A stretch of DNA of 64,000 bases, from assembly GCF_014842025.1 (NCBI RefSeq), contig NZ_JACYUY010000007.1, positions 62,001 through 126,000 on the forward strand, given 5' to 3'. Source of the stretch: Massilia sp. CFBP 13721 (GTDB taxonomy: Bacteria > Pseudomonadota > Gammaproteobacteria > Burkholderiales > Burkholderiaceae_D). The notes under the pieces are model-generated. The model did not search any database. It was not told the DNA's origin and saw nothing but the letters and a program-made list of their open reading frames with translations. A program made the translations under genes and the position numbers. Of this stretch, positions 54,008 through 62,407 are shown in pieces (position 1 is the first letter of the stretch; the number at the start of each line of letters is the position of its first letter).

Positions 54008-54188
54008 GCTTGGCTCCGGTCCGTTTTTTCGATTGTCGGACCGGCGCCGGCGGGCGGTCTGTGCGCTAACGCGCACTGTTGGGCTGGTGCTTTCCTTCAT
54101 CTAGCCAGCAATATTTCCTGTTGACTATTTTTTTGCGCAGACTACTATTGACAGTCAGTCACTCACGCAACGACCGACAGGGAAAAGC

Positions 54189-55748
54189 ATGGACATCGAC
54201 AAGTTCCACAGCATGGTGGCGCGCCTCGAGCTGGAAAGCGCGCGGGCGCCACGGCAGTACCGCGTCAAGGTGGCGCTGCTGGCCTTGCTCGGGTTTGCGA
54301 TCCTGGGGCTGGTGCTGGCCGCGGTCGGTTTCGGCCTGGTCGCGCTGGTCGGCATTGCCGGCGCCATGCTGTTCACCGGCGGGGCGGCGCTGTTGCTGCT
54401 CCTGAAGCTGGGCAAGCTGCTGTTCCTGCTGGCGATTCCCTTGTGGTTCACGCTCAAGTCGGCAGTGCAGGCGCTGTTCATTCGCCTGCCGGCGCCAGCG
54501 GGACACGAAATCACACGTACCGAGGCGCCGGCGCTGTTCGATGCACTCGAGGACATGCGCCGCAGGATGAAAGGGCCGCGCTTTCACCACGTGCTGGTCG
54601 TCAACGAAGTGAATGCCGCCGTCGTGCAGCGTCCCGCGTTCGGGCTGGTCGGCTGGCCGCGCAATTACCTGCTGCTCGGTTTGCCGCTGCTGGAATGCGT
54701 GGCGCCCGACGAGGCGCTGGCGATCGTCGCCCACGAGTACGGCCACCTGGCCGGCGCGCATGGGCGCTTTTCCGCATTCATCTACCGCCTGCGCCACACC
54801 TGGGGCACGGTGCAAGCCTACATGGAGCATTTCCAGGGCTGGCTCGGACGGCTGCTGCTGCCGCTGGTGCGCTGGTACGGACCCTATTTCAATGCCTACA
54901 CCTATGTGCTGGCGCGCGCGGACGAGTACCGGGCCGACGCCGCCTCGGCCGAGCTGGTCGGCCCGCACAGCGCCGCCCATGCGCTCAAACGTGTCAACCT
55001 GATCGCGCCGCGCTACGAGCAGTTCCTGCAGCACACCTATCAACGCGCCGGCGACGAAGCGCTGCCGCCACGCGACCTGTTGCAGCGCTGGGCCAGCGAA
55101 GCCTGCACCGCGGCGGCGGAAGCGGACATGAAGACCTGGCTCGAGGGCGCGCTCGACCGCGAAGGGCATTTCACCGACACCCATCCGACGCTGCGCGCCC
55201 GGCTCGCCGCCCTGTTCGAGGGCGCGCAGGTAGCCGCGGCGCTGCCGCCGGCCCTGGAGGGCGTGCCCGCCAGCCAGGCCTGGTTCGGCAATGCGCTGCC
55301 AGGGCTGCAACGCGAATTGCAGGAACAATGGTCGATGCAGGTCGCCGAAGGCTGGGGCGAGCGCCACGCGGCAGTGTGCCAGCAGCGCGCCCGCCTGCAG
55401 GAGTTGCGCGCCATGCCTGAGCCCGACAGGGATGCCCAGCTCGAACTGCTGCGCCTGGCGCTGCAACTCGAACCCGGCAGCGACCTGCGCGCGGCCCTGG
55501 CCGCGTTCAACGCGGCATACCCCGCCCACGCGCCCGGCCTGTACACCGAGGCGCTGGCCCGGCTCGACAAGGACGAGCGCGAAGGGCTGGCGCTGCTGGA
55601 ACGCGCGATGGAGATCGACCCCGAGGCCATCAAGCCGGCCTGCGAACGCGCCTATGCCTACCTGTGCGAACGCAAGGAGACCGGGCTTGCCGACGAATAT
55701 GCCGAGCGCTGGCGCCGGCAGGATGCGCTCGAAGCCGGCCGCGCGTGA
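54189..55748 (+). CDS. Membrane M48-family metallopeptidase
   Basis: 519 residues. Membrane segments occupy about 33-100 (LALLGFAILGLVLAAVGFGL and LLLLLKLGKLLFLLAIPLWF). The zinc motif HEYGH stands at 182-186 and the third ligand is Glu246 in ADEYRADAASAE, both typical of M48. The C-terminal part (about 330-510) is helical and TPR-like. It is a neighbour, tail to tail, of the bpX operon. Families of MoxR-vWA-bpX systems are known to have peptidase partners; whether this peptidase belongs to the system here is inference. Confidence 0.92.
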   Translation: MDIDKFHSMVARLELESARAPRQYRVKVALLALLGFAILGLVLAAVGFGLVALVGIAGAMLFTGGAALLLLLKLGKLLFLLAIPLWFTLKSAVQALFIRLPAPAGHEITRTEAPALFDALEDMRRRMKGPRFHHVLVVNEVNAAVVQRPAFGLVGWPRNYLLLGLPLLECVAPDEALAIVAHEYGHLAGAHGRFSAFIYRLRHTWGTVQAYMEHFQGWLGRLLLPLVRWYGPYFNAYTYVLARADEYRADAASAELVGPHSAAHALKRVNLIAPRYEQFLQHTYQRAGDEALPPRDLLQRWASEACTAAAEADMKTWLEGALDREGHFTDTHPTLRARLAALFEGAQVAAALPPALEGVPASQAWFGNALPGLQRELQEQWSMQVAEGWGERHAAVCQQRARLQELRAMPEPDRDAQLELLRLALQLEPGSDLRAALAAFNAAYPAHAPGLYTEALARLDKDEREGLALLERAMEIDPEAIKPACERAYAYLCERKETGLADEYAERWRRQDALEAGRA

Positions 55749-55817
55749 GGCATGAACAAGCTACTGAAGGTGTCATGCAGCGCTGAGCTTTGCCGGATGG
55801 CTCGAGTTTCGTTAATC

Positions 55818-55954
55818 GTAGGGTGGACTCAGTCCACGCGGTACCCGGCATGCACATCGAAACGCAATGCACAGCCCTGGAAGCATATGTAAAGCACCAT
55901 TGGCAAGCGTTTGGGTATGCCAGCGTACGACCGCGTGGACTGAGTCCACCCTAC
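55818..55954. repeat. Inverted REP pair between the M48 and bpX genes
   Basis: Plus REP 55818-55841: GTAGGGTGGAC, loop TCA, GTCCACGCGG. Minus REP 55931-55954 has the same sense sequence exactly. The identity extends outwards by GTTAATC on the outer sides (31 bp perfect inverted repeat). About 90 bases of spacer contain CATCGAAACGC, the tail motif seen at 8.2 kb. The flanking genes are convergent, so bidirectional termination is plausible. Confidence 0.92.
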
Positions 55955-56022
55955 GATTAACTAAGTTCCGACAGTGTGACAAAGCGCAGCGCTGGAGCCG
56001 CCATGCTTGCGCCACCTCGCAT

Positions 56023-58716
56023 TCAGCCGAAGGTCAGCATCCTGACCGCCGCATCGGCGAGCGCGATATCCACCACGCGGCCGCGCCGGTCCCAGGCCAG
56101 CAGGTGGCCGCCATGCACCGTTGCCTGCGGCGCCAGGGCGTCCGGCAGCACGATGTCGGCCAGGAGCTTGCCGCTGAAGTTCATCCATTGGCAGTGCCAG
56201 CCATCGCTGTCGTCCACGCGCAGCAGGAGGCAGTTTACGTGCAGGCTGGCCTGTGGCAGGCGATCATGCGGCCAGGCGAACTGCGCGCTCATGCCATCCT
56301 CGGTCTGGGTCGACAAGTATGCGGTACCGTCGGCGATTGCTCCAGCCGCTCCCAATACGACCGGCATCTCGCCATCGCAGTCGGGCAAGACGGCAAAGGC
56401 GCCATCTGGAACGTCGACGGCATCGCGCCCGACCAGGCGCCGCGCGGGCAGGGCGTAACGCCATTGCGCAACCCTTGTTCCATCGCGCAGCAGCAGCGCC
56501 TCGTGCTTGCCCTGCGCCGCGAAACCGATGATCTCGCCCGGCAGGTCGGCCACCTGCCACAGCACCGACTGCCCCGGCGCCGTCGCATCGAGCACCAGCA
56601 GGCGCCGATCGGCGACGACGCTCCAGGTGGCGCCGTCAAAGGCATCGGCCCAGAAGCGCAGGTCGGCGCTGAACCAGTCCTCCACCTTGCCGGTGACGAG
56701 GTCGATCCTGCTGACGCGCACCGCCTTTTCGCGCCGGGCCAGCGCCAGCGCGCGCCTGCCGTTGTGCGACACGACCAGGTGCTGGGCCGGCACGGGAAAG
56801 CGCAAGGGCGCTCGGCCGCCTTCGCGCGCCAGTACCACACCGCCTTCGCCCAGCGCCAGCAGGTGGCCGCCGTCGGGCAGGGCGCGCACGTCTTCCAGTG
56901 CATGCAGTCCGACTTCGGCGAGGCTGACCTGCAGCGGTTCGTCGCGCGCGGCCAGCGGCATTGGGACCGGCGCATCGCGCCATCCCGTGTGCGGCGTATC
57001 CTCGGTCAGCACCGGGTCGGCGGCCAGCTCCAGGAGTTTCGTCATCGTGTCGTCGGCCAGCGCGTGCAGGCCGGCGCCGCGTTCGGCCGCCAGCACGCGC
57101 CAGAGGGCGGCGGCGACCGTGCGCGTGGACGCATTGTGGCGGTCGAGCCGCAGCAGGCACGCGCAGGCGCGCAGGCGCTGGCGCAGCGCGTCGGGCCCAG
57201 GTGCGGTCAGCAGGGTTTGCAGCGTCGCGCTGCGCGCACGCAGCGCCTGCGGATCGAGGGCCAGCAAGTACAGCAAACCCTGCACGCCGAGCGTGCCGCC
57301 CCCTGCCTCGGCCGCATGCAGCCAGTCGAGCGCGCGTGCGCGTTCCTCCGCCAGGGGCCAGACCGCCTGCGCGGCCTCGGCCAGGTTGCCGCGCGCGGCC
57401 AGGTCGTGCGCCCATTCCAGGCGCAAGGCGGCGGCGCCCGCATCGCGACGGCGTTCGAGTTCGGCCACGGCGTCGGCGAAGCAGCCGGCCAGGCGCGCCA
57501 GCAGCACGGCGCGCGCCAGGTTGCCCGCCTTGGCATGCAGGCGCACGGCGATTGCCGGGGCCAGTTCCAGGGTTTCGGCCAGCTGCGCCGCCTGGGCGAT
57601 GCGCCCCTTGCGTTCGAGGTAGTCGACCGCTTCCTGGCGCCGGTTCATCAATTCGGCCAGCACGAATACGGCTTCGTCGATGCGGCCGGCGCGGTCGAGC
57701 ATGTCGAAGCTGCGCTGGTAAGTCGCGCGCAGCAGCTGTATCGATCGCTGGTCGAGGCCGATGGCGGCGGCGCTGGTGCCGGGACCGACGTCGAGACTGT
57801 CGCGCCGACCCCAGCGTCCCAAGGCCTGGCGCGTCGGCGCATGCGGACTGTCGAGCGGGATGGCATGGCGCAGTGCTTCGTCGAGATTGCCTTCGTCGAA
57901 CTGGCGCAGCATCTTGCGCAGGTAGTTGGCCTGGCGCCAGCCGAGCAGGTGCGCGATGCGCGTCGCCGCCGCCAGTGTTGCCACGCGCGCGGCCAGCCAC
58001 TCGCCCAGCGGCGACGGTGCGGGAGGGGGATCCGGCCTCGACGCGCGGATGGCATCCGCCGTGCCGCCGGGACCGCGCAGCAGCGCCAGAGGCTGCAACA
58101 GGCCCGCCAACAGGCCCGCCAGCATGCCGGCGGCGCCAAGCGCCCTGGCGGGTAGGGAAGGCGAGGCGGCGCGCATGCCCGCCTGGCGCACCGCCGCGCG
58201 CAGGAAAGCGTCGCGCTCGGCGCTTGGTGGAGGCACCGCGCTGCCGAGCAGCGTGCGCACGTCCGGCGCCGCCTTGGGCACGGCGCTGGCAAAGCCCGCC
58301 AGCGGGTCGGCCGGCAGCGCCAGCGCGACGCACACGGGAATTGCTGACGTGTCGAGCCAGGACGACGGGTCGATGCGGCTGGCGGCGTCGAGCGCATGCA
58401 CGCGCAGGCTTGCGCCGAACACCAGCACGGCGCTGCCGGCGGCGATGCCGGCCCGTTCACCTGCCAGCAGCGGCGCGCTGGCAAGCACGCCGTCCTGGTC
58501 GCACAGCGGCAAGCCGGGCGCCGTTTCGCATTGCAGGCGGCGCGCATCCTTCCATGCGAGCAGGTAGCCGTCGCCGAGGCGCCAGGCCTGGGCGCCGGTC
58601 TCCCAGGCGCCGAGCAGGCGCCGGCGCGCGGCGTCCTCGCCGAGCAGCGCGGCATCGAACCAGAGCGCGCGCACGGGCTGGCTGCCGCGCAGGAGCGGGC
58701 GCCGGACCTCAGTCAT
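56023..58716 (-). CDS. bpX-type beta-propeller protein of a MoxR-vWA-bpX system
   Basis: 897 residues from ATG 58716. The start overlaps the preceding gene's stop by 8 bases. N-terminal part (about 1-180): RRPLLRGSQPVRALWFDAAL, resembling the bpX6-type domain by memory. A hydrophobic segment lies at about 195-215 (AGMLAGLLAGLLQPLALLRG). Helical repeats cover about 250-570. The C-terminal 300 residues show WD-like blades (LLALGEGGVVLAREGGRAP). No catalytic residue is evident; a scaffold or sensor role in the ternary system is inferred. Confidence 0.75.
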   Translation of the reverse strand: MTEVRRPLLRGSQPVRALWFDAALLGEDAARRRLLGAWETGAQAWRLGDGYLLAWKDARRLQCETAPGLPLCDQDGVLASAPLLAGERAGIAAGSAVLVFGASLRVHALDAASRIDPSSWLDTSAIPVCVALALPADPLAGFASAVPKAAPDVRTLLGSAVPPPSAERDAFLRAAVRQAGMRAASPSLPARALGAAGMLAGLLAGLLQPLALLRGPGGTADAIRASRPDPPPAPSPLGEWLAARVATLAAATRIAHLLGWRQANYLRKMLRQFDEGNLDEALRHAIPLDSPHAPTRQALGRWGRRDSLDVGPGTSAAAIGLDQRSIQLLRATYQRSFDMLDRAGRIDEAVFVLAELMNRRQEAVDYLERKGRIAQAAQLAETLELAPAIAVRLHAKAGNLARAVLLARLAGCFADAVAELERRRDAGAAALRLEWAHDLAARGNLAEAAQAVWPLAEERARALDWLHAAEAGGGTLGVQGLLYLLALDPQALRARSATLQTLLTAPGPDALRQRLRACACLLRLDRHNASTRTVAAALWRVLAAERGAGLHALADDTMTKLLELAADPVLTEDTPHTGWRDAPVPMPLAARDEPLQVSLAEVGLHALEDVRALPDGGHLLALGEGGVVLAREGGRAPLRFPVPAQHLVVSHNGRRALALARREKAVRVSRIDLVTGKVEDWFSADLRFWADAFDGATWSVVADRRLLVLDATAPGQSVLWQVADLPGEIIGFAAQGKHEALLLRDGTRVAQWRYALPARRLVGRDAVDVPDGAFAVLPDCDGEMPVVLGAAGAIADGTAYLSTQTEDGMSAQFAWPHDRLPQASLHVNCLLLRVDDSDGWHCQWMNFSGKLLADIVLPDALAPQATVHGGHLLAWDRRGRVVDIALADAAVRMLTFG

Positions 58717-60556
58717 GCGTCCCCCGTTTCGGTACGATGCGCAGCAAGGGTTGCGCCGCATCGATGCCGCGCACGATCAGCGCGCCGCTTTTCTGGCCGA
58801 CCCAGGCCAGGCGTCCATAGGCCGGATCGAAACTCGCCTGGGCGATCGGTTCGGTCTCCTTCAACAGCGGCAGGCTCCCCTCGGCGCCCAGCAACGAGAT
58901 GCGCGTGCGCCCGGCATTCAGGACGAGCAGGCCCGGCCGCTGCGCGCGTTCGCTGCGCCCACAGCCGATGACGGCGCTCTCGGACGGCACCTCGACGCGG
59001 TCGGCACCGGCCGCGTTGCCCACCAGCCAGCCGTTGCCGTCGAGCTGCAGCGCATAGGTGCCGCGCCCGCCGCGCCACTCTTTCGTTTCGCCGAACAGCA
59101 AGCGGCGGCCGCCGTGCATGATCGGATACAGGTGCTCCTTCGCCGGCTTGCCCCTGGCGATGCTGTAGACGTCGGTCCGCCTCTCTGCCGTCACGGCGAA
59201 CAAGACCCGGTCCGCTTGCTGGATGGCGCCGATCACGTCGCGCGCGACCAGCCGCACATCGGCTTGCTCCAACGCGCGGCCCTTGGCGCCGCTGCAGGTC
59301 CAGTGGACCAGGCGGCCCGCCTTGTCGAGCACCAGCACGTCTTCGACCGAACCGCCGCTGCCCTGGTTGGACCAGTAAAAAGCGGACGCCCAGCGCAGCG
59401 CTCCCGGCACCGCTTCGAACATGTCCGGATCCGGCAGCGGCAGCGTGATCTTGCTGAAGATGGGACCGGGAAAACCGGCGAAGTGCAGGGCGCCGCCGCT
59501 CAGCGCAACCGTCCCGAAGGATTTCCGGTGCAGGCCGGCGGCAACGATGGCCTCATGATGCGCCGGCTTTCCCAGCTTGCGCGGCCGGCCTGGCTTCGCT
59601 CCTGGCCGGTCGGCCACCCCTCCTGGCCGGTCGGGGATGCGGTACACGGTCACGCCGCCGTCCATCGTGCCCAGCGCCAGCCATTCGCGCAGGTTGCTGA
59701 ACATCGGCGCGCGCTTGAGCGAATGCGCTTCCGACACGACGTGGACGACGACGGCGGTGGCGGCTTTGTCGAACGGACGGCGCAGCAGCCGTACGCCATC
59801 CTGCGGCGCAGGCAGGGGCAGGCTGGCGCTGCTGGCGTGGCGGCGCCCGATCAGTTCGACCTCGAGCTGCGCCGCGAACCAGGAGCGCCGCACCAGCACC
59901 CGCGACACCACTTGCGCCGGGCGGGGCGAGGCCGCGTCGCCGACCAGCCAGCAGTCGAGCGGCCCGCCTTCCAGCGCGGCGTTCCATGCATCGAGGCCGG
60001 CCGCATCGAGGACGGCGACGCTGCGCGCGTCCAGCAGGCTGCGCACCGCTTGCGCGCCCCCTTCCTCGCGCAGGACGCCCGGCTGCTGCAGGATCCCCCA
60101 GCGGAACTCGGCGCCGGCCAGTTCGGCGCGGCGCGCCAGCAGGATGAACAGCGCCAGGTGCGCCAGGCGCGGTTCGCCCAGCTGCGCCGGTCCGGCGTCG
60201 AACAGGGCGATACTGCGCAGCGAGGTCTCGCTGTTGGCCGGCTCCGGCCCGGTGAACAGTAATTCGCCGTTGGCGGCGCGACGCAGGAATTCGTCGGGCA
60301 CGCTGTCGGCGAGCGCCCATTCGCTGATCAGGAGCCGGTCGTAGCTGCCGCGCCGGACGATGTCGCCGACCCCGGCTGGTTCCACCGCGATCCGGGCCGC
60401 ATGGCGGCGCAGCGGGCCGACCAATGGCTGCAGGCGCAGCAGCATCTGGCCCAGCGTCGCCGCCAGGTCGTCGGGGAAGAGGGAGAGCCAGGCTGCCCAG
60501 GGCTGCAGCAGCGGCGGCAGCGGCGGCGATGCAGGCGCTTTGCTCGGCTCGCTCAT
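58709..60556 (-). CDS. vWA-like / beta-propeller fusion protein
   Basis: 615 residues from ATG 60556, which overlaps the previous gene by 4 bases (ATGA). Residues about 75-200 resemble a degenerate vWA domain: LLISEWALADSVPDEFLRR, IALFDAGPAQLG (where the MIDAS DxSxS would be) and LAHLALFILLARRAELAGAE. The remaining part (about 230-615) has repeated beta-strand/turn blades consistent with a bpX propeller. MoxR ATPases commonly act with vWA partners. The MIDAS serines are not conserved, so metal binding is doubtful. Confidence 0.75.
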   Translation of the reverse strand: MSEPSKAPASPPLPPLLQPWAAWLSLFPDDLAATLGQMLLRLQPLVGPLRRHAARIAVEPAGVGDIVRRGSYDRLLISEWALADSVPDEFLRRAANGELLFTGPEPANSETSLRSIALFDAGPAQLGEPRLAHLALFILLARRAELAGAEFRWGILQQPGVLREEGGAQAVRSLLDARSVAVLDAAGLDAWNAALEGGPLDCWLVGDAASPRPAQVVSRVLVRRSWFAAQLEVELIGRRHASSASLPLPAPQDGVRLLRRPFDKAATAVVVHVVSEAHSLKRAPMFSNLREWLALGTMDGGVTVYRIPDRPGGVADRPGAKPGRPRKLGKPAHHEAIVAAGLHRKSFGTVALSGGALHFAGFPGPIFSKITLPLPDPDMFEAVPGALRWASAFYWSNQGSGGSVEDVLVLDKAGRLVHWTCSGAKGRALEQADVRLVARDVIGAIQQADRVLFAVTAERRTDVYSIARGKPAKEHLYPIMHGGRRLLFGETKEWRGGRGTYALQLDGNGWLVGNAAGADRVEVPSESAVIGCGRSERAQRPGLLVLNAGRTRISLLGAEGSLPLLKETEPIAQASFDPAYGRLAWVGQKSGALIVRGIDAAQPLLRIVPKRGTHD

Positions 60557-60984
60557 GTGCACTCCCGGGTGAGCCAGTCGAGCACGGCCGGGCGCGCGGG
60601 CAAGGCGTTGTCCAGTCCCAGCACCAGGTCGGGAGCGGTCCAGAGCAGCATGGCGGCGTGGCCGGTGCGGCGCTGCAGGGCGGCGTGCAGGAGCTCGGCT
60701 GGCGCGGCCGGCGCGTCCGGCGCCAGCGTGGTCGGCAGCCATAGTCCGGGAACGCCGGCCAGCGGCGCGCAATAGCGCACGCCGTCGACCCAGGGCAGGC
60801 GTTCGGCCGGGCCGAGCACGACCAGCAGGTCGCGCGTGGCGGCCAGTTGCAGGCGGCGCAGGCTGTCGGCCTCGCGCCGCCCCAGTTCGCGCAGCAGCGC
60901 GCCCAGCGCCGGCCCGGCCGCTACCAGGCCGGCCGGAGCCGGGCGGTCCGTGCGCGCACGCCAGGCCAGCACGCCCGTGTTCAT
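60553..60984 (-). CDS. Small bpX-like adaptor protein
   Basis: 143 residues from ATG 60984, two bases after the MoxR stop. It contains LVVLGPAERLPWVDGVRYCA and GLWLPTTLAPDAPAAPAELL, which resemble the bpX5-type domain from memory. It sits between the MoxR and vWA genes. Its role is unknown; an adaptor in the ternary system is an inference. A longer frame running to 61302 lies inside the MoxR gene. Confidence 0.75.
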   Translation of the reverse strand: MNTGVLAWRARTDRPAPAGLVAAGPALGALLRELGRREADSLRRLQLAATRDLLVVLGPAERLPWVDGVRYCAPLAGVPGLWLPTTLAPDAPAAPAELLHAALQRRTGHAAMLLWTAPDLVLGLDNALPARPAVLDWLTRECT

Positions 60985-60986
60985 GC

Positions 60987-62108
60987 TCAGGCCCAGGTCA
61001 GGCTGGCGGCAAGCTTGCCGCGCCGTTCGGCCAGGTCGGCGGGAAGCCCGGCCGGGTCGAAATTGGCGTCGATCTCGCGCAGCAGCGCCTCGACCTGCGC
61101 GCGCGGGGGCTGGCCACCCGCGCCCAGCAGCAGGCGGTCGGTCTCCTCGACCAGGCGCGCCATGCGCGCCTGCGGCGTCTGCGCCGTCTGTTCGGTGACG
61201 GCATGCAGCAGCGGATGGCTGGCTTCGGACAGCACGTCGCGCAGCACCTCGCGCGCACCCGCCTGGCCGGCGGCAGTGGGGATTGCGAACAGCAACGGCC
61301 ACAGGTCGGCCGAAGTCGCGCAGTCGCGCCCAGCCAGCACGGCGGCAGCCGCCACCAGGCCCTGCGCGCGCACGATGCGCCGGTCCGACAGGGCGATGCC
61401 GGCCTGGCGCAACTGGCGTACGGCATGCGCCAGCGCCGGCCGCACCGCGGCCATGTCGACCATGGGCACGGCGGCGCTGAGCACGTCCAGGCGGTCAAGG
61501 CCCGCCTTGGGCGAAATCGCGTGCCGTCCCATCTCCCAGCCGCCGGCCAGCAGGTCTTCGAGGCGGTTGTCGGCGACCGGTTCGATAAAGGCGTGCAGCA
61601 GGAAGCGGTCGGCAAAGGCCGCCAGGCCTTCGTCTTCCGGCAGGCCGTTGGCCGCGCCCACGCAGATGCGTAGCGGGCAGTCCACGCGCGTATGGCCGCG
61701 CCGGAACTGGCGTTCATTGAGCACGCCGAGCAGGGTGTTGAGGATCGCGGTCGAGCCGAGGAAGACTTCGTCGAGGAAGGCGACTTCCGCTTCGGGCAGC
61801 ATGCCGCCGGTATCGGTCACGACCAGGCCATCGCGCAGCTTGCCAAGGTTGACGGGACCGAACAGCTCGGATGGTTCGGTGAAACGCCCGAGCAGGTATT
61901 CGAAGTAATTGCCGCCCAGGCTGGCAGCGACGCGGCGCACGACGGCGCTCTTGGCCGTGCCGGGCGGGCCGACGACCAGCAGGTGTTCCCTGGCCACCGC
62001 ACCGAGCACCATCAGTTCCGCCAACTGGTCGCGCTCCACCAGGCCTTCGGTCGCTTCACGGATCGCATCGCGCAGCTGCAGCGACGCCTCTTGGACGGAG
62101 AGGTTCAT
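60987..62108 (-). CDS. MoxR-family AAA+ ATPase
   Basis: 373 residues from ATG 62108, with AAGAG 5 bases upstream. The Walker A motif GPPGTAKS is at 47-54, Walker B is AFLDE at 110-114, and the sensor region reads ICVGAANGLPEDEGLAAFAD. The ATPase core is about 1-220; the lid and C-terminal helical domain follow. MoxR ATPases act as chaperone-like remodellers with vWA partners. It is the first gene of the four-gene operon MoxR, bpX5-like, vWA-bpX, bpX. Confidence 0.93.
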   Translation of the reverse strand: MNLSVQEASLQLRDAIREATEGLVERDQLAELMVLGAVAREHLLVVGPPGTAKSAVVRRVAASLGGNYFEYLLGRFTEPSELFGPVNLGKLRDGLVVTDTGGMLPEAEVAFLDEVFLGSTAILNTLLGVLNERQFRRGHTRVDCPLRICVGAANGLPEDEGLAAFADRFLLHAFIEPVADNRLEDLLAGGWEMGRHAISPKAGLDRLDVLSAAVPMVDMAAVRPALAHAVRQLRQAGIALSDRRIVRAQGLVAAAAVLAGRDCATSADLWPLLFAIPTAAGQAGAREVLRDVLSEASHPLLHAVTEQTAQTPQARMARLVEETDRLLLGAGGQPPRAQVEALLREIDANFDPAGLPADLAERRGKLAASLTWA

Positions 62109-62283
62109 GATTGCTCTTGGGAAAAGGAGAATCGATGATGCATGAATGTTATGAATTGCGTCAAGCAATCCTTGCGCTGATGTTGCACGGGCGTGCTTGC
62201 CCAAGCGTGTGACGCGCGCCGGCATGGGGGCGGTGTTGACCTCGGTGTCGTTTGCCAAGTTCTCCGGGGACCCATGCGTTGGA

Positions 62284-62345
62284 CGCGTGGGCGGCGCATG
62301 CGCTGCGTGTCCGCACCTTGCCGGATGGAGCCGACTACCCTGCGT
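62284..62345 (-). repeat. Decayed REP upstream of the MoxR gene
   Basis: The minus-strand sense reads GGGTAGTCGGCTCCATCCGG at one end and GCCGCCCACGCGTCCAAC at the other. The latter matches the GCCGCCCACGCGTTCAAC tail of the 32.6 kb and 37.9 kb copies, so this is a degenerate member. The 299 bp gap between the MoxR start and spoT holds this and a terminator only. Confidence 0.5.
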
Positions 62346-62356
62346 TGTGGGGGGCA

Positions 62357-62384
62357 TAAAAAAAGCCCACTTGCGTGGGCTTTT
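62357..62384 (-). terminator. Intrinsic terminator after spoT
   Basis: In minus-strand sense AAAAGCCCAC, loop GCAA, GTGGGCTTTT, followed by TTT. It starts 24 bases past the spoT stop at 62408. Confidence 0.92.
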
Positions 62385-62407
62385 CGATGGAACTTCACAG
62401 CAGTGCG

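Noticed and set aside
52643-54124. A 493-residue + strand frame through the cytochrome c gene
   Set aside because: It is antisense to the three clear CxxCH sites and has no domain.
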